DNA of 6,031 bases from Alphaproteobacteria bacterium UBA6544 (lineage in GTDB: Bacteria; Pseudomonadota; Alphaproteobacteria; UBA8366). The position numbers were made by a program, and so were the translations under genes. The stretch spans positions 1 through 6,031 of the forward strand of contig DJKK01000242.1 of assembly GCA_002434595.1 (NCBI GenBank). The letters are read 5' to 3'. Positions within the stretch are counted from its first letter, which is position 1. Each line of letters begins with the position of its first letter. Shown here piece after piece: positions 1-6,031 of this stretch. The notes under the pieces are model-generated. The model ran no database searches and was not told the DNA's origin. It saw nothing but the letters and a program-made list of their open reading frames with translations.

Positions 1-81
1 GGATACTGCTTCCGCGCCGCGGCGTTGCATTGCTGCATCGAATTCTTCCGGATGTTCGCGGATATATTTTAGATCATGCAT
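1..81 (-). CDS. serS: Seryl-tRNA synthetase, N-terminal 27 codons only (runs off left edge)
   Basis: The 27 codons from the ATG at 81-79 translate to a protein beginning MHDLKYIREHPEEFDAAMQR. This is the typical opening of bacterial seryl-tRNA synthetase, a short stretch (M-x-D-L-K-x-I-R-E-x-P-E) leading into the long N-terminal coiled-coil arm that binds the tRNA-Ser variable arm. The enzyme charges tRNA-Ser with serine in the cytoplasm. Catalytic motifs lie beyond the window, so intactness cannot be judged. The gene follows tatC after a 74-base gap on the same strand, the usual alphaproteobacterial order. No strong Shine-Dalgarno is visible before the ATG. The call rests on the N-terminal match and on gene order, so it is firm for identity but silent about the rest of the protein. 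Confidence 0.88.
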   Translation of the reverse strand, partial: MHDLKYIREHPEEFDAAMQRRGAEAVS

Positions 82-112
82 CGGAGACTACCGGTTAGCT
101 GTGAACTCGGCG

Positions 113-141
113 TTTATACGGAAAGCCGATGCGGGCGTCCA
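113..141 (-). promoter_or_regulatory. Candidate sigma-70 type promoter for serS
   Basis: On the minus strand TGGACG (141-136, 4 of 6 to TTGACA) and TATAAA (118-113, 5 of 6 to TATAAT) are separated by exactly 17 bases, and the -10 lies 31 bases before the serS ATG. This would let serS be expressed independently of tatABC. It is a consensus match only. Alphaproteobacterial promoters are often degenerate, so chance cannot be excluded. Confidence 0.35.
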
Positions 142-155
142 TTCGTGAGACGATT

Positions 156-992
156 CTATGACCCTTCTTCTGCCGTCTCCGACGATTCATCGGGATCCAC
201 GCCCTTCGAATCGTCTTCGGCATGCGCACGTTTTTCTTTACTCCGCTCGACGATCTTCGCGCAATTGATCGAAATCTCGTATAGGAAAATTATCGGGATC
301 GCGAGACCGATTTGGCTGAGGGGATCTGGCGGGGTTAGAATCGCTGCCGCGACGAAGGCAATCAAAATCGCGTAACGTCGCTTTTTCTTCATTCCTTCGC
401 TGCTTGCTATACCTGCACGGGCCAGCAGGGTCATCACCACCGGTAACTCGAAGCTGATCCCGAAAGCGAATATCAGACGCATTACGAGTGACAGGTATTC
501 GTTGACCTTCGGCTCCAATGCGATGGCCATCGTGCCTTCTGCACCTTGTTGCTCAAAACCTGCGAAAAAGGTCCACGCTACCGGGAGAATGAGATAATAA
601 ACGAATGCACCGCCAATGAAGAAAAGCACAGGCGTGGCAATCAAAAATGGCGCAAAGACTCTCTTCTCCTGCTTGTACAGTCCAGGCGCGACAAACATCC
701 AAACCTGATTCGCAATCAAAGGAAACGCGACGAACGCGCCGGTAAAGAATGCGACTTTCACGTCCGTAAAGAACTTTTCGTGGAGTGCGGTGTAGATCAG
801 TCGCCTTGAGTCTTCGCCCTGCCATAGGTCGGCAAGCGGCTGCACCAGAAAATTAAAGATATCTGCCGCAAAATAAAACGCACCGATGAAGCACACGAGG
901 AAGCCGCCAACCGAATAAAGCAGACGTTGGCGCAGCTCGACTAAATGATCGATTAGCGGCATTTTTGCTTCTTCGACGTCTTCTTCCATCAT
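156..992 (-). CDS. tatC: Sec-independent protein translocase subunit TatC
   Basis: TatC is the multi-spanning inner-membrane receptor of the twin-arginine pathway. With TatB it binds the RR signal peptide of folded, often cofactor-bearing proteins and recruits TatA. The 278-residue product has six hydrophobic segments (roughly 25-45, 76-98, 112-135, 168-190, 206-222, 225-245). Family landmarks are present: the N-terminal MPLIDHLVELRQRL (11-24), PGLYKQEKR (103-111) carrying the conserved loop glutamate, FGISFELPV (177-185) with the membrane glutamate, and TPPDPLSQ (220-227). The C-terminus (about 249-278) is a charged, acidic cytoplasmic tail longer than the E. coli one. The start is the ATG at 992-990, which shares one base with the tatB TGA (TGATG), so translation is probably coupled. 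A TTG one codon upstream is less likely. The gene looks intact. Confidence 0.97.
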   Translation of the reverse strand: MMEEDVEEAKMPLIDHLVELRQRLLYSVGGFLVCFIGAFYFAADIFNFLVQPLADLWQGEDSRRLIYTALHEKFFTDVKVAFFTGAFVAFPLIANQVWMFVAPGLYKQEKRVFAPFLIATPVLFFIGGAFVYYLILPVAWTFFAGFEQQGAEGTMAIALEPKVNEYLSLVMRLIFAFGISFELPVVMTLLARAGIASSEGMKKKRRYAILIAFVAAAILTPPDPLSQIGLAIPIIFLYEISINCAKIVERSKEKRAHAEDDSKGVDPDESSETAEEGS

Positions 993-1384
993 CAAATGCC
1001 GGACGCGCTTTTCGATTTCGTATCTGATGCAGTATTTGATTCCTCAGAAGCAGGGTGGTCCGTGTCGGTTTCAACGCCGGTAGATTCCATCTCATTCTCA
1101 AGCTGGCGTATAGAATTTGTGATCTCACCATTTGGATCGATCTCGTCCTTGAGTTCGCTTTCTAGATCCAGGATCGCGGATTTTTCTAAATCCTTCCTTA
1201 TGTCATCCAGATCAGCCTCGCGCGCCAGTTCATCCAAGCCTCTATGGAAATCATTGGCCAGTCCGCGCACCTTCCGGATCCCCGCTACGGTGGTGCGCAG
1301 CACGCGCGGCAATTCCCGCGGCCCCACCACAAGAATTGTGACGACTGCGATAAGAAATAATTCCTGCCAACCGATGTCGAACAT
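992..1384 (-). CDS. tatB: Sec-independent protein translocase subunit TatB
   Basis: TatB is the single-span partner of TatC in the signal-peptide receptor complex. The 130-residue product opens with MFDIGWQELFLIAVVTILVV, the classic TatB start with the conserved glutamate at position 8 in the membrane helix. The hinge GPRELPRVLR (21-30) has the GP-x-x-L-P motif that separates TatB from TatA. An amphipathic, charged helical region (about 31-100) and a polar Ser/Thr/Asp-rich tail (about 100-130) follow. I chose the ATG at 1384-1382 because it gives the canonical MFDIG start; the frame is open four codons further up to a TTG. The gap to tatA is 42 bases, and the stop overlaps the tatC start by one base. 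Confidence 0.96.
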   Translation of the reverse strand: MFDIGWQELFLIAVVTILVVGPRELPRVLRTTVAGIRKVRGLANDFHRGLDELAREADLDDIRKDLEKSAILDLESELKDEIDPNGEITNSIRQLENEMESTGVETDTDHPASEESNTASDTKSKSASGI

Positions 1385-1426
1385 GACAATATGCAACCCA
1401 AGCGCATCGTGCGCCGCATCTAACGG

Positions 1427-1669
1427 TTAGCTACGAGCGGCTCGGTCTTTTTTCTCTTCCGGAGCGACGTCCATAGCGAACGATGCATCCGATTCGATTG
1501 CCTTATCAGGCTCCGAAACGCCCTCACCCTCTTCTTTTATGTTTTTCTTGAAAGATTTCAGTCCTTTACCGAAATCTCCCATAAGTTTGGAAATCTTCCC
1601 GCCCCCGCCGAACAACACCAGCACCACCGCCAGTACGACCAGCCAGTGCCATATACTAAATGCTCCCAT
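1427..1669 (-). CDS. tatA: Sec-independent protein translocase subunit TatA
   Basis: TatA is the pore- or patch-forming subunit that oligomerises when the TatBC receptor has bound a substrate. The 80-residue protein has the TatA layout: a short periplasmic start MGAFSIWHW, one membrane helix (about 8-20), a glycine-rich hinge FGGGGK (20-25), and an amphipathic helix (about 26-43: ISKLMGDFGKGLKSFKK) whose phenylalanine after the hinge is a hallmark. An acidic/lysine-rich tail follows. The hinge lacks the GP-x-x-LP motif of TatB, so this is TatA. The start at 1669 is preferred over upstream in-frame codons because a GGAG Shine-Dalgarno sits seven bases before it and it gives the family N-terminus. 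It heads tatABC, 99 bases after the ABC ATPase stop. Confidence 0.95.
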   Translation of the reverse strand: MGAFSIWHWLVVLAVVLVLFGGGGKISKLMGDFGKGLKSFKKNIKEEGEGVSEPDKAIESDASFAMDVAPEEKKDRAARS

Positions 1670-1676
1670 TTTAGGT

Positions 1677-1680
1677 CTCC
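1677..1680 (-). promoter_or_regulatory. Shine-Dalgarno GGAG of tatA
   Basis: GGAG on the minus strand with a seven-base spacer to the ATG at 1669. It decides the tatA start against an upstream in-frame start that would add ten residues. It is among the clearest ribosome-binding sites in the window, consistent with TatA being needed in excess over TatB and TatC. Confidence 0.7.
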
Positions 1681-1768
1681 ATAGTTCGGTTTTAGGCAAT
1701 CATGCACGCAATGCCGACACGCGCAACACTCTCGGTATCGCTATTCTCTGGGAGAATCCTGGCGAGAA

Positions 1769-2839
<1,071 letters not shown>

Positions 2840-2876
2840 CAAAGGGATTTAACTCATGACCGGCAAAAGAAATCTA

Positions 2877-2901
2877 ATTTCGAATGATTATCATTTGCAA
2901 T
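2877..2901. promoter_or_regulatory. Fur-box-like operator
   Basis: A perfect 6-1-6 palindrome AATGATTATCATT occupies 2883-2895, and its symmetry extends to 25 bases (2877-2901) with 10 of 12 base pairs matching. On the minus strand the central part agrees with the classical 19-base Fur box at 14 of 19 positions, including 13 in a row. It lies in the 70-base gap between the scpB stop and the iron-type ABC ATPase start. Inference: a Fur-family regulator represses the ATPase gene when iron is plentiful. A manganese-sensing Mur-type relative is an alternative, because some alphaproteobacterial Fur proteins changed metal specificity. Confidence 0.75.
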
Positions 2902-2913
2902 CAGGAGTATCAA
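2887..2913 (-). promoter_or_regulatory. Candidate promoter of the iron ABC ATPase, overlapped by the Fur box
   Basis: On the minus strand TTGATA (2913-2908, 5 of 6 to TTGACA) overlaps the scpB stop codon, and GATAAT (2892-2887, 5 of 6 to TATAAT) lies inside the Fur palindrome, with a short 15-base spacer. An operator on the -10 element is the usual geometry for Fur repression. A second possibility in the same region is TTGCAA (2901-2896) with a poor -10 17 bases on. The exact promoter is uncertain. Confidence 0.4.
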
Positions 2914-3602
2914 CCGGCTGATTCCGAGGTATCGGTGTTCGAATTCGCGAATTCTATATCAATCTCATCAAGATTAATTTCATCCTCATCCTCGTCTTCG
3001 TCGACTTCATCAGGCTCCGATGTGTCTTCACCCAGACCCAATTGTTCGGCAAGCGGACCAAAGCCCCGACGGCGGTCCAGAAGGCCCGCGGCCCGTAACT
3101 CATCGACGCCGGGCAGCGCGTTCAGGCTTTCCAATCCGAAATGATCCAAGAATGAATCCGTGGTTCCCCATGTCACGGGCCTTCCCGGCAAGCGGCGCCG
3201 TCCGCGCGGTTTGACCCATCCTGCCTCGAGAAGGATATCGATGGTTCCTTTGCTAAGCGATACACCCCTAACCTCTTCGATTTCGACGCGAGTTATGGGT
3301 TGATGGTACGCGACGATCGCGAGCGTTTCGACGGCCGCTCGCGAAAGCTTACGTGTCACAACACGTTCGACCTGCATTAGCTCAGACAGGTCGGCCGCGG
3401 TTCGGAACGCGACACCCTTGCCCACCCTAATGAGTCTCACACCACGATTCTCATACATACCACGGAGTTCCTCGAGCAACTCCGCGATATTACTTCCTTC
3501 AGGAAGTCGTTCCGCCAGAACGCGTTCGGACACGGGTTCCGCCGAAGCAAAGATAACCGCCTCAAGCAGGCGGATTTGCTGAAATCTATCCATCGCCTTC
3601 AT
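2910..3602 (-). CDS. scpB: Segregation and condensation protein B (ScpB)
   Basis: ScpB is the small kleisin-associated subunit that, as a dimer, binds ScpA in the SMC-ScpAB condensin on the nucleoid. The 230-residue product has the two winged-helix domains of the family: the first about 5-80 (RLLEAVIFASAEPVSERVLA near its start), the second about 85-160, with SRAAVETLAIVAYHQPITR (87-105) followed by EIEEVRG, the most conserved ScpB stretch, then GRPVTWGTTDSFLDHFGL. The tail (about 190-230) is very acidic and low in complexity (runs of Glu/Asp, then Ser/Thr/Asn) and probably disordered. The start at 3602 overlaps scpA by 17 bases; a second ATG at 3593 (MDRFQQIRLLEA) would overlap by 8 and is equally plausible. 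The promoter for the next gene begins on the stop codon. Confidence 0.96.
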   Translation of the reverse strand: MKAMDRFQQIRLLEAVIFASAEPVSERVLAERLPEGSNIAELLEELRGMYENRGVRLIRVGKGVAFRTAADLSELMQVERVVTRKLSRAAVETLAIVAYHQPITRVEIEEVRGVSLSKGTIDILLEAGWVKPRGRRRLPGRPVTWGTTDSFLDHFGLESLNALPGVDELRAAGLLDRRRGFGPLAEQLGLGEDTSEPDEVDEDEDEDEINLDEIDIEFANSNTDTSESAG

Positions 3603-4404
3603 ATGTCTTTATGAAAATCGGTTCAAAATTACCGGATTGCCGGATGCTCACAGCACGCGTCCGGGCCAGTTCCAAGGTCGCAACAAAGGTCGTCGCGACC
3701 GCAGATCGACAGCTCAACGTATTACGCAAACCGGATGGCAAAAAACTGGATAAATCGGTCCACTCCGGAACGTCGCCCACCAGACTGCGTAGACGAACCA
3801 ACGCATCTTCGATCGAGAACACTTCCATCGGATCGATCTGGAGGGTGCTGGCGGCCTGCCTGGAATGAAAAGCCCCGTAGACCGAAAGCAACTCGTACAG
3901 AGATATATCAAACACGGATGAACGAATCACAGGCATGCGTTCCGGAGCACCGCGCTTGAAAAAATCCCGATCAATCTGCTGTCGCTCGAAGAGCTTCTCC
4001 GAGACATTGCGCATGGCTTCCAGGCGCTGCAGTTGATACGCGAGGCGCGCGGCCATTTCAGCTGCACTGGGTTCGGACTCTTCGCCAGTAGCTGGCAACA
4101 AAAGACGCGATTTGAGATAGGCAAGCCAAGCCGCCATGACGAGATAGTCTGCCGCAAGCTCGATACGTAGCCTTCGCGCCTCGGAAATGAAGCTGAGGTA
4201 CTGCTCCGCCAGCTCGAGGATAGAAATTTTCGTCAGGTCGACCTTTTGATCTCGCGCCAAAGTTAGCAGGATATCGATCGGCCCTTCATAACCGTCGATT
4301 TCAAGCACCAATTCCTCAACGCCCACTTTGTACGGCGGGCGCTCGTCCTCAAAGGGTTCGTTTTCGTTTGCGGCCGGGCGGCGACCTTTGGTTTCGTTCG
4401 TCAT
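3586..4404 (-). CDS. scpA: Segregation and condensation protein A (ScpA kleisin)
   Basis: ScpA is the kleisin that bridges the two heads of an SMC dimer and carries ScpB, helping chromosome compaction and segregation. The 272-residue product has a polar N-terminal leader (about 1-30), then the family motif GYEGPIDILLTLARDQKVDL (38-57) and ISILELAEQYL (60-70) of the SMC-neck-binding helical domain. A conserved hydrophobic helix DYLVMAAWLAYLKSRLLLP (86-104) follows. The charged central part binds ScpB. The C-terminal winged helix (about 195-268) includes RSAVATTFVATLELART (233-249) and FEPIFIKTY. The ATG at 4404 gives the expected start and overlaps the TGA of the upstream broken gene (ATGA). 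A GGGA a few bases upstream may serve as the ribosome-binding site. The gene appears intact and is followed by overlapping scpB. Confidence 0.96.
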   Translation of the reverse strand: MTNETKGRRPAANENEPFEDERPPYKVGVEELVLEIDGYEGPIDILLTLARDQKVDLTKISILELAEQYLSFISEARRLRIELAADYLVMAAWLAYLKSRLLLPATGEESEPSAAEMAARLAYQLQRLEAMRNVSEKLFERQQIDRDFFKRGAPERMPVIRSSVFDISLYELLSVYGAFHSRQAASTLQIDPMEVFSIEDALVRLRSLVGDVPEWTDLSSFLPSGLRNTLSCRSAVATTFVATLELARTRAVSIRQSGNFEPIFIKTYEGDG

Positions 4405-5091
4405 TGAATTCCCGTTACTGCAAACAACGCAATCTTGAGCCAAATCGCCGACTCTCGGATTAATAGACCGACAAGGTCAAACTCGATCCCGAGCCTTTGC
4501 GTGATCATTGTTACAATGAACAATACGGCAATCAGAATGAACAGTCCGAATTTTTCGAGCCGCGCAAGCGGAGAGGCCAAGGGGTCTGGCAATATACCAA
4601 CCGCCACACGCCCTCGATCGAGTGACGGTCGCGGTAGCATATTCCGGACCGCGAAAATTAAGTTTATCTGTATAGATCTCTCTAAGTATTCCGCCACCCA
4701 TATCGCAGCTTCATTCGGCAGCAAAAACAATAGATGAGACGCCATGGCGGATGCCCAAGCCAATGCAGGGTTGGTTTACGGGCCGGCAGCGGCATCAAGC
4801 GCCATGTCGCGTCGCGGGTTTCGAAGCCTTATCATATCAACGGAAACCGGTTTCGCCCATCCGAAGAGAAACGGAACACCGGTGAACACGAGAATTGCTG
4901 AAAGGATGACCGTATCGAAGGGATTGACGTGTTTCAGGGGATTGAAGGTGGCCCACTAGAGCCTTTGCCGTTAGATCGCCGAGCATCCGCGCCGCCCACC
5001 CATGAGCAGCCTCGTGTGGAGTATTGGCAAGAAGTACCGGGATCTCCCAAACGGAAGCCGCATGAAGAAAGGTTTCAATGTCGAAACCCAC
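4401..5091 (-). pseudogene. Decayed site-2-protease-like M50 family metalloprotease
   Basis: Reading minus-strand frames together recovers a complete M50 (site-2 protease) membrane metalloprotease of about 230 codons. From the GTG at 5091, codons encode FLHAASVWEIPVLLA and the zinc-binding HEAAH (residues 26-30), up to about 4957. The homology then jumps one frame at about 4959-4950 and continues as FNPLKHVNPFDTVIL ... FLFGWAKPV ... RNPRRDMALDAAAGP (4946-4779). An in-frame TAA stands at 4778-4776, after which the same frame runs TNPALAWASA ... SIQINLIFAVRNMLP ... to TGA at 4403-4401. The second active-site motif, usually PPLDGGR, reads PSLDRGR. Intact relatives act in intramembrane proteolysis, but this copy would give only a truncated product. 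It begins seven bases after nagZ and still overlaps scpA as ATGA. Sequencing error could explain one lesion; two lesions plus altered motif residues favour genuine decay. Confidence 0.85.
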
Positions 5092-5098
5092 GCGGCGA

Positions 5099-6031
5099 TC
5101 ACGCCTTGAGGAGTTCGTCGAGTTCGTTCGAAAGCGCGGTTGTATCGAGAGCTTGGGGATCGTCTGCAATCCGCTTGCGCGCATTTTCAAAACGACTTGC
5201 CGACTCTTGGCTCAATTCCCCGCACCCTGATGCAATTTCCCGCATCTGCGGCAAATCCGCATAACAATGCAGAACGATATCGCAGCCAGCTTCCCGCGCC
5301 TTTTCGGCACGTTCCCGGTCTGTACCTGTCAAGGCCGCCATGGTGACGTCGTCACTCACGATCAGGCCTTCGAAACCAATATATCCACGGACAATCTCTT
5401 CGATAATCAACGCTGAAACAGTAGCCGGACGTTCTGGGTCAATCTGAGGAAATAGGATATGCGCTGTCATAGCCAACGGCATATCTGATAGGCCTTTGAA
5501 AGGTGCAAAATCTGTCGTTTCCAATTCCGCACGAGGTAATTCGACGGCTGGCAGTTCCTTATGGCTATCCGCCATCGCACGGCCGTGTCCCGGCACGTGC
5601 TTAATCATCGGCATTACGCCACCCGCCATCAATCCATCAGCAAACGCGCGCGCGACAGCAATCACGAGATCGGGGTTACCCCCAAACGAGCGATCCCCAA
5701 TCACATCATGAGCACCCGGGATCGATAAATCGAGAACCGGCGCGCAATCCACATCTATACCAAGATCATAGAGTTCCGAAGCGATAAGCCGTGCGTTGAT
5801 TTCAGCTGCCCGTCGCGCGGCTTCCATATCCCGGAGCGCGAGGTCACCGAAGGCCTTCGCCGGCGGGGCGCTCCGCCATTGCGGCGGTGTCAGGCGTGCA
5901 ACACGACCACCTTCCTGGTCAATCAAGATGGGAGCATCGTCGCGGCCTACGGTCTCCCGCAACGATGCAGTCAGGGCCCGAATCTGATCCGGCGTGTCGA
6001 TATTGTCCCCAAACAAAATGAAGCCGAATGG
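5099..6031 (-). CDS. nagZ: Beta-N-acetylhexosaminidase NagZ (5' end outside window)
   Basis: NagZ is a cytoplasmic family-3 glycoside hydrolase that removes N-acetylglucosamine from anhydro-muropeptides during peptidoglycan recycling. The frame is open to the right edge, starting PFGFILFGDNIDTP, which in NagZ lies roughly 25-30 residues from the start, so only a short N-terminus is missing. The 310 visible residues contain LIDQEGGRVARL (about 36-47), PVLDLSIPGAHDVIGDRSFG, the substrate-binding KHVPGHG (144-150) with the flexible-loop DSH (155-157) that supplies the catalytic Asp-His dyad, and LIVSDDVTM (223-231) holding the nucleophile aspartate. All key residues are present, so the enzyme should be active. 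The TGA at 5101-5099 is seven bases before the broken protease gene, suggesting an ancestral operon continuing into scpAB. Confidence 0.95.
   Translation of the reverse strand, partial: PFGFILFGDNIDTPDQIRALTASLRETVGRDDAPILIDQEGGRVARLTPPQWRSAPPAKAFGDLALRDMEAARRAAEINARLIASELYDLGIDVDCAPVLDLSIPGAHDVIGDRSFGGNPDLVIAVARAFADGLMAGGVMPMIKHVPGHGRAMADSHKELPAVELPRAELETTDFAPFKGLSDMPLAMTAHILFPQIDPERPATVSALIIEEIVRGYIGFEGLIVSDDVTMAALTGTDRERAEKAREAGCDIVLHCYADLPQMREIASGCGELSQESASRFENARKRIADDPQALDTTALSNELDELLKA

Noticed and set aside
996..1430. A 144-codon open frame on the plus strand over tatB
   Set aside because: Serine-rich antisense translation of a conserved tatB; no homology or start context supports it.
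1743..1757. Small perfect hairpin ATTCTC-tgg-GAGAAT after the ATPase gene
   Set aside because: Six base pairs, AT-rich and not followed by a T-run in the transcription direction, so it is not a convincing intrinsic terminator.
2941..2954. 14-base perfect palindrome GAATTCGCGAATTC
   Set aside because: It lies inside scpB codons (EFANS) and matches no operator I know in this clade. A chance or codon-driven palindrome is the simpler explanation.
4401..4763. The 3' part of the broken protease as a separate small membrane protein gene
   Set aside because: It is in the same frame and homology run as the part before the TAA, starts only at internal TTG codons, and aligns with the C-terminal half of the M50 family, so it is a pseudogene fragment.

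Overview
The window is a piece of an alphaproteobacterial chromosome with all real genes on the minus strand, read from position 6031 down to 1. In transcription order: the C-terminal nine tenths of nagZ (cell-wall recycling); a decayed M50 site-2-protease-like gene; scpA and scpB (chromosome condensation with SMC); an FbpC-type ferric-iron ABC ATPase; tatA, tatB and tatC (twin-arginine protein export); and the first 27 codons of serS (seryl-tRNA synthetase). The series nagZ - scpA - scpB - tatA - tatB - tatC - serS is a familiar alphaproteobacterial arrangement. The long, recognisably alphaproteobacterial forms of TatB, TatC, ScpA and NagZ agree with this. I cannot name the genus. Base composition looks moderate rather than the high GC of many relatives.

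Right part (about 4400-6031): nagZ runs off the right edge and lacks only its N-terminus. Seven bases after its stop begins a GTG-started M50 metalloprotease gene. It keeps the zinc-binding HEAAH but is broken by one frameshift and one in-frame TAA, and it is altered around its LDG motif. Its terminal TGA still overlaps the scpA start as ATGA, a relic of tight operon packing.

Middle part (2840-4404): scpA and scpB overlap. ScpB ends in a very acidic low-complexity tail. Immediately after the scpB stop there is a near-ideal Fur-box palindrome covering a plausible -10 element. This is the control region of the next gene.

Left part (1-2839): the iron-type ABC ATPase has no permease or binding protein beside it and separates scpB from tatA. 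After a 99-base gap without a visible terminator come tatA, tatB and tatC (the last two overlap by one base), then a 74-base gap with a candidate promoter and serS.

Most of the content is housekeeping. The parts worth attention are the Fur-controlled orphan iron ATPase interposed in the scp-tat cluster, the possibility that its iron-responsive transcript reads into tatABC, and the pseudogenised protease. I see no mobile element, CRISPR array, RNA gene or defence-type system here, and no gene-free stretch longer than 300 bases.
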